From contig NZ_JASISZ010000012.1 in assembly GCF_030063355.1 (NCBI RefSeq), forward strand, positions 67,818 through 131,817: DNA of 64,000 bases, given 5' to 3'. Positions 37,176 through 46,744 of this stretch are shown here, one piece after another. Position numbers and translations under genes: made by a program. Each line of letters opens with the position of its first letter. The stretch's first letter is position 1. Source of the DNA: Streptomyces sp. PH10-H1. Lineage in GTDB: Bacteria; Actinomycetota; Actinomycetes; Streptomycetales; Streptomycetaceae. The notes under the pieces were generated by a model, which was given only the letters and a program-made list of their open reading frames with translations, had not been told where the DNA came from and made no database searches.

Positions 37176-38825
37176 ATGTCCTTTCCCCTCCTTACCGTGA
37201 CGGCCGCCCTCCCGGCGGTCGGCGCGATCGCCACCGCCGCCGTACCGGCCGCCAAGCGCACCGCCGCCAAGTGGTCGGCGCTGGGCTTCTCGGCCGCGAC
37301 GCTCGTGCTGGCCGCGATCGTCCTCGTCCGGTTCGAACCGGGCGGTGACCGCTACCAGCTCACCGAATCCCGGCCGTGGATCAAGAGCTTCGGGGTCCGC
37401 TTCGAACTCGGCGTGGACGGCATCGGCGTCTCGCTGATCGCACTGACCGCGCTCCTGATCCCGTTCGTCATCCTCGCGGGCTGGCACGACGCCGACCCTC
37501 CCTCCTCGCCCCCCCTCGGGGAGGAGGGGCCCGATCAGGTTGAGTCCAATTCACGTTGGCGGCCGACCCAGGGCTTCTTCGCGCTGATCCTGATGGTCGA
37601 GGCGATGGTGCTGGTCTCCTTCGAGGCCACCGACGTCTTCCTCTTCTATATCTTCTTCGAAGCCATGCTCATCCCGATGTACTTCCTCATCGGCGGCTTC
37701 GGGGACCGGGCCCATGCTGCGCAGTACAGCGACTCCGTCGCGGGCGGCGAGGACGAGGCGGCCAAGCAGCGCTCGTACGCGGCCGTGAAGTTCCTGCTCT
37801 ACAACCTGGTCGGCGGGCTCGTCATGCTGGCCGCCGTCATCGGGCTGTACGCGGCCACCGCCCACCAGCTCGGTCACGGCACGTTCTCCCTCCAGGAGAT
37901 CCTGCAGGCCCGCGCGGACGGCAAGTTCGAGCTGGGCACCTCCACCGAGCGGTGGATCTTCCTCGGCTTCTTCTTCGCCTTCGCGGTGAAGGCGCCGCTG
38001 TGGCCGCTGCACACCTGGCTGCCGAACGCGATGGGCGAGTCGACCGCGCCGGTCGCGGTGCTCATCACCGCGGTCGTCGACAAGGTCGGCACCTTCGCGA
38101 TGCTGCGCTACTGCCTCCAGCTCTTCCCGGAGGCCAGCAAGTGGGCGACGCCGGTGATCCTGGTGCTCGCGGTGATCGGCATCATCTACGGCGCCCTGCT
38201 CGCCGTCGGCCAGCGCGACATCAAGCGGCTGATCGCCTACGCGTCCATCTCGCACTTCGGCTTCATCATCCTGGGCATCTTCGCGATGACCACCCAGGGG
38301 CAGAGCGGCGCCGCGCTCTACATGGTCAACCACGGGATCTCGACCGCCGCGCTGATGCTGGTGGCCGGCTTCCTGATCAGCCGGCGCGGCTCGCGGCTCA
38401 TCGCCGACTTCGGCGGTGTGCAGAAGGTGGCGCCGGTGCTCGCCGGCACCTTCCTGATCGGCGGACTGGCGACGCTGTCGCTGCCGGGGCTGGCCCCGTT
38501 CGTCTCCGAATTCCTGGTGCTCGTCGGCACGTTCAGCCGCTATCCGGCGCTCGGCATCATCGCGACCGCCGGCATCGTGCTCGCCGCGCTCTACGTCCTC
38601 GTCCTCTACCAGCGGACGATGACCGGGCCGGTCAAGGCGGGCATCGAGGGGATGGCGGACCTCAAGGTCCGCGAGATCGCCGTGGTGGCCCCGCTGATCG
38701 CGCTGCTCCTCTTCCTCGGCGTGTACCCGAAGCCGCTCACGGACATCGTCAATCCGGCGGTCGGTCAGACGCTCTCCGACGTGCACAAGACCGACCCCAA
38801 GCCCGCGCTGGAGGCGACCAAGTGA
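37176..38825 (+). CDS. nuoM: NADH-quinone oxidoreductase subunit M, with a short atypical insert
   Basis: ATG start 6 bp after nuoL. The 549-residue protein has the antiporter-like core: FEAMLIPMYFLIG, the Lys helix AVKAPLWPLHTWLPNAMGES and IAYASISHFGFIILG. Between the second and third helices, residues about 108-127 form a Pro/Ser/Glu-rich insert (PPSSPPLGEEGPDQ) encoded by a GC palindrome followed by codons with A/T third positions (GTT, AAT, TCA, CGT), unlike the rest of the gene. It sits in a loop, so the protein should still work. Confidence 0.97.
   Translation: MSFPLLTVTAALPAVGAIATAAVPAAKRTAAKWSALGFSAATLVLAAIVLVRFEPGGDRYQLTESRPWIKSFGVRFELGVDGIGVSLIALTALLIPFVILAGWHDADPPSSPPLGEEGPDQVESNSRWRPTQGFFALILMVEAMVLVSFEATDVFLFYIFFEAMLIPMYFLIGGFGDRAHAAQYSDSVAGGEDEAAKQRSYAAVKFLLYNLVGGLVMLAAVIGLYAATAHQLGHGTFSLQEILQARADGKFELGTSTERWIFLGFFFAFAVKAPLWPLHTWLPNAMGESTAPVAVLITAVVDKVGTFAMLRYCLQLFPEASKWATPVILVLAVIGIIYGALLAVGQRDIKRLIAYASISHFGFIILGIFAMTTQGQSGAALYMVNHGISTAALMLVAGFLISRRGSRLIADFGGVQKVAPVLAGTFLIGGLATLSLPGLAPFVSEFLVLVGTFSRYPALGIIATAGIVLAALYVLVLYQRTMTGPVKAGIEGMADLKVREIAVVAPLIALLLFLGVYPKPLTDIVNPAVGQTLSDVHKTDPKPALEATK
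37496..37557 (+). repeat. Palindrome-containing insert within nuoM
   Basis: CCCTCCTC-G-CCC pairs with GGGGAGGAGGG (37500-37528, one bulge). The following 30 bp have unusually low G/C third positions for this genome. The length keeps the reading frame. It looks like a small REP-like insertion, one of three GC palindromes in this operon. Confidence 0.5.
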
Positions 38826-40468
38826 GCGGAACAGCCGTCCACAGCCTGTGGACAATGGCGGCGCCCGCCGCAGACAAGATCCCCGCCCCGAAGATCGAGT
38901 ACACCCAGCTGTCGCCCGTCCTGATCGTCTTCGGGGCAGCGGTCATCGGGATCCTCGTCGAGGCGTTCCTGCCCCGCAGGTCCCGCTACCTGGGCCAGAT
39001 CGCGGTGAGCGTCGTCGGCCTCGCCGCCGCCTTCGCCGCGGTCGTGGCCCTGGCGGCCAAGGGCTACGGCACCACCAAGGCGCATGTCGCCGCCATGGGG
39101 GCGGTGGCCATTGACGGCCCCGCACTCTTCCTGCAGGGCACGATCCTGCTGGTCGGGCTGGTCGCGGTGTTCACCTTCGCCGAACGCCGACTCGACCCCA
39201 AGGCGCACGGCCGGCACGTCGATTCCTTCGCCGCTCAGGGATCCGCGATCCCCGGCGGCGACGCCGAGAAAGCCGCTGTCAAGGCCGGATTCACCACCAC
39301 CGAGGTCTTCCCGCTGCTGCTCTTCGCGGTCGGCGGCATGCTGATCTTCCCGGCCGCGTCCGACCTGCTGACGCTCTTCGTGGCGCTGGAGGTCTTCTCG
39401 CTGCCGCTGTACCTGCTGTGCGCGCTGGCCCGCCGCCGCCGCGCCATGTCGCAGGAAGCCGCGATGAAGTACTTCCTGCTGGGGGCCTTCTCCTCGGCGT
39501 TCCTGCTGTTCGGCATCGCGCTGCTCTACGGTTACGCGGGCACCGTCTCGTACTCCGGGATCGCCGCCGTCGTCGACGGCACCGCCAAGATGACCCCGGC
39601 GCTCGCCGCCACCACCGGCAATGACGCGCTGCTGCTCATCGGCACGGCGATGGTCGCGATGGGGCTGCTGTTCAAGGTCGGCGCCGTGCCGTTCCACATG
39701 TGGACCCCGGACGTCTACCAGGGCGCCCCGACCCCCGTGACCGGCTTCATGGCCGCCGCCACCAAGGTCGCCGCCTTCGGCGCGCTGCTGCGGCTGCTGT
39801 ACGTGGTCCTGCCGGGCATGCGCTGGGACTGGCGCCCGGTCATGTGGGGCGTCGCCATCCTGACGATGCTGGTCGGCGCGATCGTCGCCGTCACCCAGAC
39901 CGATGTGAAGCGGCTGCTGGCGTATTCGTCCATCGCGCACGCCGGGTTCATCCTCGCGGGTGTCATCGCCACCACGCCCGACGGCGTCTCGTCCGTGCTC
40001 TTCTACCTCGCGGCGTACTCCTTCGTGACGCTCGGCGCCTTCGCCGTCGTCACCCTGGTCCGCGACGCGGGCGGCGAGGCCACCCACCTCTCGCACTGGG
40101 CCGGCCTCGGACGGCGCTCGCCGCTCGTCGCGGCGGTCTTCGCGGTCTTCCTGCTGGCGTTCGCGGGCATCCCGCTGACGTCCGGCTTCGCGGGGAAGTT
40201 CGCGGTCTTCAAGGCGGCGGCCCAGGGCGGCGCGATGCCGCTGGTCATCGTGGGTGTGCTCTCCTCGGCCATCGCCGCGTTCTTCTACATCCGGGTCATC
40301 GTGCTGATGTTCTTCAGCGAGCCGAAGCCGGACGGCCCCACGGTCGCCGTCCCGAGCGCGCTGACGTCCACGGCCATCGGGATCGGCGTGGCGGTGACGC
40401 TCGTACTGGGTGTCATGCCGCAGTACTTCCTTGATCTCGCCGACAAGGCGGGCGTCTTCGTCCGCTGA
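38822..40468 (+). CDS. nuoN: NADH-quinone oxidoreductase subunit N (antiporter-like)
   Basis: GTG at 38822 overlaps the nuoM stop and gives 548 residues. Motifs of the third antiporter-like subunit are visible: ALEVFSLPLYLLCALAR, the Lys helix KVGAVPFHMWTPDVYQGAPT and LAYSSIAHAGFIL. It ends the operon; a strong hairpin terminator follows within 10 bp. Confidence 0.98.
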   Translation: MSGTAVHSLWTMAAPAADKIPAPKIEYTQLSPVLIVFGAAVIGILVEAFLPRRSRYLGQIAVSVVGLAAAFAAVVALAAKGYGTTKAHVAAMGAVAIDGPALFLQGTILLVGLVAVFTFAERRLDPKAHGRHVDSFAAQGSAIPGGDAEKAAVKAGFTTTEVFPLLLFAVGGMLIFPAASDLLTLFVALEVFSLPLYLLCALARRRRAMSQEAAMKYFLLGAFSSAFLLFGIALLYGYAGTVSYSGIAAVVDGTAKMTPALAATTGNDALLLIGTAMVAMGLLFKVGAVPFHMWTPDVYQGAPTPVTGFMAAATKVAAFGALLRLLYVVLPGMRWDWRPVMWGVAILTMLVGAIVAVTQTDVKRLLAYSSIAHAGFILAGVIATTPDGVSSVLFYLAAYSFVTLGAFAVVTLVRDAGGEATHLSHWAGLGRRSPLVAAVFAVFLLAFAGIPLTSGFAGKFAVFKAAAQGGAMPLVIVGVLSSAIAAFFYIRVIVLMFFSEPKPDGPTVAVPSALTSTAIGIGVAVTLVLGVMPQYFLDLADKAGVFVR

Positions 40469-40477
40469 CCGCACCGA

Positions 40478-40526
40478 AAACGAGAACGGCCGTCGACGCG
40501 CGAGCGCACGACGGCCGTTCTCGTTT
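40478..40526. terminator. Perfect 18-bp hairpin terminator after nuoN
   Basis: AAACGAGAACGGCCGTCG (40478-40495) pairs with CGACGGCCGTTCTCGTTT (40509-40526) around a 13-nt loop. The A-rich and T-rich outer ends let it work in both directions, so it also ends the leftward hydrolase transcript at 40554. Confidence 0.9.
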
Positions 40527-40553
40527 CTCGTTCCCGTTTCCCGTTCTTTCCGT

Positions 40554-42554
40554 TCAACCGGCGGTGCGGGGGATGCGGCGGGTCCAGGTCTGGTGGAAGA
40601 CGGGCTCAGCGCCGGAGTGGCAGGTCACCTCGTTGAAGGTGATGAAGTGCGTCGCGTCGGCCTGGATCTCCGACCTGGTCTCGATGCGGACGTCCCAGCC
40701 GAGGTCGGGGCGGCGCAGCCGGACGTGCCATTGGGAGCGGGTGGCGGCGGAGAGCGGGTCGGCCGACTCGATGCGGTACGTCTCCTGGGCGTCCTCGGTG
40801 AATTCGAGGCCGTCGGGATAGATGCGGGTGCCGCCGTAGCGGGGGTCGACGTCCAGCTGCCAGGCGTTCATGGCGACATCGCGGGTGACGACGCGTTCGG
40901 GGCGCGGCGCGGCGGCGCCGGGGAAGACGACGGGGAGCGGAGCGGACTGTTCCGCTTCCTCGAAGCGGAGGGGGATCGCGGAGGGAGAGAGGGCGCGGAC
41001 CGGCAGGTCCAGGGCGCTTTCCGCGGCGTCGATGATGAAACCGGAGGCGTTCTCGGGCTGTGGATGGGGCCAGATCCAGGGCCAGTAGGCGGACGACAGG
41101 GCGAGCCGGATCCGGTGACCGTGGGGGAAGGCGTGGCCGATGCCGTTGAGGTCGAAGGTGATGTCCTCGGTGGCGCCGGGGATCCACTCCACGGCCCGGT
41201 CGCGGCCGTGCCGGGCCAGGAGGTTGAGGACGCCCCGGGTGATGAGGGTGGAGGAGCCGTCCGGGGCCACGTCGCAGACGCGGGCGACGACCTGGCCGCG
41301 CGGCGCGTCGCAGCGCAGCCGCAGCCGGACCCGGGGGCGGCCGAGGATCTCCACCCGGTCGTCGAGCGGCGCGGAGTCGAAACAGACCGAGCGGCCGTCC
41401 TCCTCGCGCTGGTCCGGCGGCAGGTCGGCGTCGTTGCCGAAGGGGAAGAAACGGCCGGCGTCGACCCCGGTGTGCTGCGGGGAGTCGACCCGTACGGGGC
41501 CGCCGGGCAGCGCGTACGGCGTGTAGGTGACGGCGGGCGACGGCCAGGTGTCCTCGGCGACCCAGCGGCCCGGCAGCTCGGCGTAGACCGTGGCCGGCGG
41601 GTGCGACTCGCTGATCCAGCTGCGCAGCAGGGGGTCGTCCATGACCCCGGTCGGCTTGTCCTTGAGCCAGTGGTCCCACCAGCGCAGCGTCTCCTGGAGG
41701 AAGCCGATGGCCGGGCCGGGCGGCAGGCCCCGGTCGGGGTACTGGTGGGACCAGGGGCCGATCAACCCCCGGACGGGGGCGTCGAGATGCTCGATGAGGC
41801 GCAGCACCGTGTCGCGGTACGGGTCGTGCCAGCCGCCGACCGTGAGGACGGCGGCCTTGATGGCGGAGTAGTCCTCGCACACGCTGCCGTGCCGCCAGTA
41901 CGCGTCACGCGTCTGGTGGCTGAGCCAGGTGTGGATGAAGGGATCGACGGCTGCGAGCCGTTCGAGCCACATCTCCTTCCACCGGTCGCCCACCGCCGTG
42001 GGATCCGGCGGCCGGCAGACGAAGGCGAGCAGGGTGGCGGCCCAGGCGTGCATGTCGACGGCGAGCACCGAACCGCCCATGTAGTGGACGTCGTTGTCGT
42101 AGCGGTCGTCGGTGGAGCAGACGGTGACGACGGCCTTGAGGGCGTCCGGCGCGAGCGCCGCGATCTGCAGGCTGTTGAAGCCGCCCCAGGAGATGCCGAA
42201 CATCCCGACCCGGCCGGTGCACCACGGCCGCGCGGCGAGCCATTCGACGACCGTGACGCCGTCCGCCAGCTCGGTGGCGTCGTACTCGTCGCCGGGCAGC
42301 CCCTCGGAGTTGCCGTGGCCGCGTACGTCCACCCGCACCGAGGCGTAGCCGTGGCCCGCGTACCAGGGGTGCCGCTGGGAGTCGCGCGGCGCCGTCCAGT
42401 CGTACAGCCGGTACGGGAGGTACTCCAGGAGCGCGGGTACCGGCTCGTCGGCGTAGGGCCGCCAGATACGGGCGTAGAGCCGGGTGCCGTCCGGCAGCGG
42501 GATGCGGACGTCCTCGACGAAGGTCGTGTACGGGAATTCGGTACGAATGCGCAT
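40554..42554 (-). CDS. CocE/NonD-family (X-Pro dipeptidyl-peptidase-like) hydrolase
   Basis: ATG at 42554 with GGGAGG upstream gives 666 residues. An alpha/beta-hydrolase core carries DVRGHGNSEG, nucleophile elbow GMFGISWGG (Ser), the acid in GGWHDPY and the His in GPWSHQYP. A C-terminal jelly-roll (X-Pro_DPP-C-like) domain ends the protein, with LRLRCDAPRGQVVARVCDV. No signal peptide is seen, so it is cytoplasmic. The family cleaves esters or amides (cocaine esterase, peptidases); the substrate here is unknown. It is transcribed towards nuoN and divergently from the polyprenyl synthase. Confidence 0.92.
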   Translation of the reverse strand: MRIRTEFPYTTFVEDVRIPLPDGTRLYARIWRPYADEPVPALLEYLPYRLYDWTAPRDSQRHPWYAGHGYASVRVDVRGHGNSEGLPGDEYDATELADGVTVVEWLAARPWCTGRVGMFGISWGGFNSLQIAALAPDALKAVVTVCSTDDRYDNDVHYMGGSVLAVDMHAWAATLLAFVCRPPDPTAVGDRWKEMWLERLAAVDPFIHTWLSHQTRDAYWRHGSVCEDYSAIKAAVLTVGGWHDPYRDTVLRLIEHLDAPVRGLIGPWSHQYPDRGLPPGPAIGFLQETLRWWDHWLKDKPTGVMDDPLLRSWISESHPPATVYAELPGRWVAEDTWPSPAVTYTPYALPGGPVRVDSPQHTGVDAGRFFPFGNDADLPPDQREEDGRSVCFDSAPLDDRVEILGRPRVRLRLRCDAPRGQVVARVCDVAPDGSSTLITRGVLNLLARHGRDRAVEWIPGATEDITFDLNGIGHAFPHGHRIRLALSSAYWPWIWPHPQPENASGFIIDAAESALDLPVRALSPSAIPLRFEEAEQSAPLPVVFPGAAAPRPERVVTRDVAMNAWQLDVDPRYGGTRIYPDGLEFTEDAQETYRIESADPLSAATRSQWHVRLRRPDLGWDVRIETRSEIQADATHFITFNEVTCHSGAEPVFHQTWTRRIPRTAG

Positions 42555-42581
42555 CGGCGGAGCGCCTCCCTCCCGGTCGTC

Positions 42582-42617
42582 GGAATAAATAGCATCAATA
42601 CGGATCATATGAGACAA
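42582..42617 (-). promoter_or_regulatory. Candidate promoter of the CocE/NonD hydrolase gene
   Basis: Reading leftward, TTGTCT (42617-42612) and TGCTAT (42594-42589) have a 17-bp spacer within a notably AT-rich patch. Transcription would begin near 42582, leaving a 28-nt leader that contains GGGAGG. Rightward, a TACGCT box at 42698-42703 may serve the polyprenyl synthase gene. Confidence 0.5.
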
Positions 42618-42759
42618 GATCGCGAACGGCTCGGCGTACCTGACCTGTCGCGGCCATATAGGGGCGATGCCCCGGCAAAGATCGAGAGGGGACCGGCTAC
42701 GCTGCCCGTGTAAGCAGTGCCACCCCTCAGACGCCATCTCAGCGAATGGAGTACCCCTC

Positions 42760-43779
42760 GTGAACGTCGTCGGGCCGTTCGGGTTGAGCGTGAGGGACGA
42801 GGCCCTGGAGGCCGACGTCCGGGCCGGGCTGTTTGCCGTGGAAGAGGGCCTCCTGGAGGCCACCAAGAGCGATGTCCCCTTCATCACCGGCGCCGCCCGC
42901 CATCTGGCGCGGGCCGGCGGCAAGCGGTTCCGGCCGCTGCTGGTCATGCTGGGCGCCCAGTTCGGCGACCCGCACGCGCCCGGCATCGTCCCGTCCGCCG
43001 TGGTCGTGGAGCTGACGCATCTCGCCACGCTCTACCACGACGACGTCATGGACGAGGCCGACGTACGCCGCGGCGTGCCCAGCGCCAACGCCCGCTGGGA
43101 CAACTCGGTAGCCGTCCTCACCGGCGACTTCCTCTTCGCCCGCGCCTCGCACATACTGGCCGACCTGGGCCCCGAGGCCGTCCGCGTCCAGGCCGAGGCC
43201 TTCGAGCGGCTGGTCACCGGCCAGATCCTGGAGACCGCGGGCCCCGCCGACGGCCGTGACCCCATCGACCACTACCTCGACGTCATCGGCGGCAAGACCG
43301 GCTCGCTCATCGCCGTCTCCGGCCGCTTCGGGGCCATGATGTCCGGCGCCGACGAATCCGTCGTCGACATCCTCACCCAGTACGGCGAGCGCATCGGCAC
43401 CGCCTTCCAGCTCGCCGACGACGTCCTCGACATCGCCAGCGACAGCCACGAGTCGGGCAAGACCCCCGGCACCGATCTGCGCGAAGGCATCGCCACGCTC
43501 CCGGTGCTCCACCTGCGCACCCGGGTCGCGCAGGCCAACGGGTCCGCCTCGGCGGCCGACCGTCACCTCAACGACCTGCTCGCGGGCGACCTCACCGACG
43601 ACCACCGCCACGCCGAGGCGCTGCGCTTGCTGCGCGCCCACCCCGCGCTGGAACAAGCCCGCCGCGACACCGTCCGCTACGCGGACGAAGCGCGCGCCAC
43701 GCTGGCTCCGCTCCCCGACTGCGCCGCGAAGCAGGCCCTTGAGGGCCTGTGCGACGCGGTGGTCCACCGCGCGGGCTGA
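42760..43779 (+). CDS. Polyprenyl diphosphate synthase (menaquinone side chain)
   Basis: GTG at 42760 with GGAG upstream gives 339 residues. The first Asp-rich motif is DDVMD (94-98) with the GGKRFRP substrate motif at 53-59; the second is DDVLD (220-224). The family extends farnesyl or geranylgeranyl diphosphate to long all-trans chains. Beside nuo and menaquinone genes this is most likely the synthase for the nonaprenyl menaquinone tail. Chain length cannot be read reliably from sequence alone. Confidence 0.93.
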   Translation: MNVVGPFGLSVRDEALEADVRAGLFAVEEGLLEATKSDVPFITGAARHLARAGGKRFRPLLVMLGAQFGDPHAPGIVPSAVVVELTHLATLYHDDVMDEADVRRGVPSANARWDNSVAVLTGDFLFARASHILADLGPEAVRVQAEAFERLVTGQILETAGPADGRDPIDHYLDVIGGKTGSLIAVSGRFGAMMSGADESVVDILTQYGERIGTAFQLADDVLDIASDSHESGKTPGTDLREGIATLPVLHLRTRVAQANGSASAADRHLNDLLAGDLTDDHRHAEALRLLRAHPALEQARRDTVRYADEARATLAPLPDCAAKQALEGLCDAVVHRAG

Positions 43780-43834
43780 TTCCGCTTCAAGCGCCGGCGG
43801 GACTGTTCGCCTCGAACGCCGGCGGGGCTGAGAG

Positions 43835-44590
43835 TTACGCCTTCACGGCAACGAGTGGCTTGCCGTCCAGCGTCCGTACCTCGTAGTGGTCCACTTCCCC
43901 CGGCTGCATCGCCGCACCCCCGTGCATATAGAGCGGCGCACGAGCCGAGTCGTGAGGGCTGTCCGCGATTCCGTAGCCCCAGGCCGGCACCGCCCACGTG
44001 GTGACGGTCTGTTCCTCGCCATTCCTGCCGACGGCAATGAGGCGGCAGCGCAGCGGGCCCTTCACATTGCCCAACTGGAGCACCACATGGCTGCCCCAGT
44101 CCTTCTTCTCCACGCCGATGGTCGCGGTGACCTTGGTCGTCGGGTCGGTCGCGGAGACCTTGTCGGCGGCCGGTATCAGGTGAAAGGCCGCCTCGGCGGG
44201 GCCGCCGTGGACGTGCTCGGCGACCGCCGGGGTGCTGTCGTGGCCCGAGGTGGCCTGGAGGGTGATGAGCGGTCCGCCGATGATGAGGACGGCGGCCGCG
44301 GCTATCAGGGAGAAGCGGCGGCGCCGGGTCCTGGCCCGGGCGTCGGCGATGTCGTCGAGCAGCCGGTCGAGGAGGTCCTCGCCGGGGCCCTCGTCGAGCA
44401 GGACCGAGGGATCGGGGGTGGCTGCCGCGAATTCGGCGAGCAGCGGCTCCAGGCCCGCGAGAGCGTCGAACTCGGTGGCGCAGAGCTCGCAGTCGGCGAG
44501 ATGCGTCTCGAACCGGGTGGCGTCGGCGTCGTCGAGGAGGCCGAGGACGTAGGCCCCGACGTCGGCGTGCTGCTCCTTCGGCGACGTCAT
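43835..44590 (-). CDS. RskA-type membrane anti-sigma factor
   Basis: The 251-residue protein has an N-terminal zinc anti-sigma domain with HLADCELC (HxxxCxxC), a membrane helix (FSLIAAAAVLIIGGPLI, about 100-116) and an extracytoplasmic RskA C-terminal domain with DSARAPLYMHGGA. It should hold the coupled ECF sigma factor at the membrane until regulated proteolysis releases it. The ATG overlaps the sigma-factor stop by 4 bp. Confidence 0.92.
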   Translation of the reverse strand: MTSPKEQHADVGAYVLGLLDDADATRFETHLADCELCATEFDALAGLEPLLAEFAAATPDPSVLLDEGPGEDLLDRLLDDIADARARTRRRRFSLIAAAAVLIIGGPLITLQATSGHDSTPAVAEHVHGGPAEAAFHLIPAADKVSATDPTTKVTATIGVEKKDWGSHVVLQLGNVKGPLRCRLIAVGRNGEEQTVTTWAVPAWGYGIADSPHDSARAPLYMHGGAAMQPGEVDHYEVRTLDGKPLVAVKA

Positions 44591-45105
44591 GATGTCGTCA
44601 CTCCTCGTTCCTCGAGTGCGAGCTTCAGCGAGCGGAGCGCGTAGAAGATCCGCGACCGCACGGTTCCGGCGGGTATGCCGAGCACGGCGGCGGCGTCCTC
44701 GACCGTACGTCCGCGCAGATAGGTCTCCGCGAGCACCTGCCGGTGGGCGGCGGTCAGATCGGTCATCGCGTCGGAGATGGTCATGAGCCGGAGCACCTTG
44801 TCCAGCTCGTCGTCGGCGGGCAGCAGCTCCAGGGGCGCCGGATCGACTTCCTTGGGGCGGGCCTGCCGACTGCGGTGCCCGTCGATGACCAGCCGGCGCG
44901 CCACCGTCACCAGCCAGGGGCGGACGGATCCGGTGGCGCGCTCCAACTGGTCGCTGCTGCGCCAGGCGCGCAGCAGCGTTTCCTGCACGATGTCCTCGGC
45001 CCGGTGCCGGTCGCCCGCGACCAGCCGGAGCACGTACGCGAGCAGTGGTCCCGCATGCTCCTTGTACAGAGTGCGCATCAACTCATCGCTCGGTTCCGTG
45101 GCCAC
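44587..45105 (-). CDS. ECF RNA polymerase sigma factor
   Basis: GTG at 45105 with GGAAGG upstream gives 172 residues. Region 2 contains ELMRTLYKEHAGPLLAYVLR and AEDIVQETLLRAWR; region 4 contains HRQVLAETYLRGRTVEDAAA and GIPAGTVRSRIFYALR. It belongs to the SigK/RskA-like ECF type and is coupled to the anti-sigma gene. Likely targets are the adjacent secreted proteins, which is inference. Confidence 0.94.
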   Translation of the reverse strand: MATEPSDELMRTLYKEHAGPLLAYVLRLVAGDRHRAEDIVQETLLRAWRSSDQLERATGSVRPWLVTVARRLVIDGHRSRQARPKEVDPAPLELLPADDELDKVLRLMTISDAMTDLTAAHRQVLAETYLRGRTVEDAAAVLGIPAGTVRSRIFYALRSLKLALEERGVTTS

Positions 45106-45176
45106 GGCCGAATCCTTCCGCACTCCAACCCTCCAGGTCGAGACCGTCTGTCTGTCGGACAGATCGCAGGACTGGA

Positions 45177-45767
45177 TCAGTAGCCGGAGCCCGCGCCGGA
45201 GCCGGAGTAGTTTCCGACGCTGTTCGGGTCCGCCGAGGCCGCCTTCTCCTGCGCCTTCCTGCCCTGCGGGCTGCTCACGAACCAGGTGCCGCCGACGCCC
45301 TGGCCCTTGGTGTCGCCGGGCTTGGTGTCCTTGGCGAACCGGTAGAGCGGCCAGCCGGCCAGGGTCAGCTGCTTGCTGCCGTCGGCGCGGGTGATGGTGG
45401 AGACCAGGCTCTTGTCGATGCCGCGCAGCGAGACGCTGTCCCCGGCGGTTGCCGCAGGCCACTTGACGGCGCAATCGCCCGCGCAGTTCGACACGGAGGG
45501 GTGCGCGGTGTCCTTGTCGAAGCGGTAGAGGGTGCGGCCCTGGCCGTCGGTGACGTACGCGTCGAAGGACGGGGACTTGGCGGCGACCAGGGCGCTCCCG
45601 GACGCCGGCTGCGACGACTGCTGCGCCGCGGGCTGCTGCGAGGACGGCTGTGACGACGGCGTGTTGTCCTGCGCGTCGGTGCCGGTCGGGCCGCAGGCCG
45701 TAACGGCGAATGCGAAGGCGGCAATTCCGGATGCGGCGAGTACCCGGGTGCGAATGGACTTGGGCAT
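45177..45767 (-). CDS. Secreted-repeat lipoprotein
   Basis: ATG at 45767 with GGGGGAAC upstream gives 196 residues. The signal peptide ends in AVTAC, a lipobox. After a Gln/Ser linker come two copies of the COG4315 type secreted repeat, each with an aromatic (T/P)LYRF.KDT core (RTLYRFDKDT and WPLYRFAKDT) and Cys pair CAGDCAVKWPA. The family is found near ECF sigma genes and CHRD proteins. The function is unknown; an electron-transfer or heme link has been suggested for relatives but I see no heme motif. Confidence 0.85.
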   Translation of the reverse strand: MPKSIRTRVLAASGIAAFAFAVTACGPTGTDAQDNTPSSQPSSQQPAAQQSSQPASGSALVAAKSPSFDAYVTDGQGRTLYRFDKDTAHPSVSNCAGDCAVKWPAATAGDSVSLRGIDKSLVSTITRADGSKQLTLAGWPLYRFAKDTKPGDTKGQGVGGTWFVSSPQGRKAQEKAASADPNSVGNYSGSGAGSGY

Positions 45768-46078
45768 GGTTGTTCCCCCCATGGGATGTACGTGGATTGT
45801 GCGACGTTCGCATCCATACATACGGAGGTCGTCCCGCGGCACGCTCAACCCGATTCGAAGAATCTTGAGAAATTCCCCGACGCACCGTCGATGCACCGCC
45901 AACGAACCATCCTGACCTGGCGCTTGTCCGCGCGATACGGAAAGGGGAAGCATTCGACTCAATGCCGGAGCCGTGATTCTCGCCGCAATTCCGCGTTGAG
46001 TGGCGGCCCGAGATCATTGCGTATGAATCCCCGACAGCCGGCGCAGTGGGGTACCGGCCACAGGGGAGGAATCTCGTC
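45768..46078. other. Divergent intergenic region, no convincing sites
   Basis: This 311-bp gap separates the lipoprotein and CHRD genes. A GAACC at 45904-45908 resembles an ECF -35 but has no matching -10 at 16-17 bp. GGGGAGGA at 46065-46072 is the CHRD ribosome site. Nothing else stands out. Confidence 0.5.
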
Positions 46079-46744
46079 ATGAACCGCATCAGGAACCGTC
46101 GCAACGTGATCGCGCTCGCCGTCACCGCCGCCGCCGTCGCGGGCGGAGTGACGCTGGCTGTGCTGCCCGCTTCCGCGGACGGAAACCGCGCCGGCAGCGC
46201 GACCATGGGGCACGACATGAGCAGCATGACGTCGACGAAGGACGCACCCGGGGCGGCCGGCATCGAGGCCGACGACAGCGTCGGCACGCAGAGCGGCGGT
46301 GGAAACGACGGACGCGGCAAGGCCGTCTACTTCGTGGCCGGTCTCAAGGGCGCCAACGAGGTGCCGGTGGCGAACGGTCCCGCGGTCGGCGACAAGGACG
46401 GCAAGGCCGTGGAGTTCCTCAAGATCCAGGGCAACCAGGTCTCGTTCGCCATGAAGTGGAAGGGCATCGCCCCGCCCACGGCCGCACACATCCACCAGGG
46501 CGCGAGCGGCAGCAACGGCGGCGTGAAGATCCCGTTCTTCGCCGAGAAGCTGCCCGACAGCGTGTACTCCGTCACCGGCTCGGTCACCGTCAACGACGCC
46601 AAGCTCCTCGACGACCTGCGCGCCAACCCGGCCGGCTTCTACGCCAACCTGCACACCGCCGAATTCCCCGGTGGCGCGGTCCGCGGCCAGCTGCACCAGC
46701 TCAGCTCTCCGATCGACTTCACCAAGGCGCTCTCCGATCGGTAG
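46079..46744 (+). CDS. Secreted CHRD-domain protein, ended by an in-frame amber codon
   Basis: ATG at 46079 follows GGGGAGGA. The 221-residue product has a signal peptide (ending LPASA), a Met/His-rich stretch (MGHDMSSM) and a CHRD domain with LKGANEVPV, AHIHQGASGSNGG and YANLHTAEFPGGAVRGQLH. The TAG at 46742-46744 is followed without frame change by 132 more codons of good coding sequence encoding a DUF3455 domain, so the ancestral protein was about 353 residues. CHRD domains are extracellular beta-sandwich modules of unclear function. Confidence 0.85.
   Translation: MNRIRNRRNVIALAVTAAAVAGGVTLAVLPASADGNRAGSATMGHDMSSMTSTKDAPGAAGIEADDSVGTQSGGGNDGRGKAVYFVAGLKGANEVPVANGPAVGDKDGKAVEFLKIQGNQVSFAMKWKGIAPPTAAHIHQGASGSNGGVKIPFFAEKLPDSVYSVTGSVTVNDAKLLDDLRANPAGFYANLHTAEFPGGAVRGQLHQLSSPIDFTKALSDR

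Noticed and set aside
45904..45930. ECF-type promoter upstream of the CHRD gene
   Set aside because: GAACC is present but there is no CGTC-like -10 at 16-17 bp spacing.
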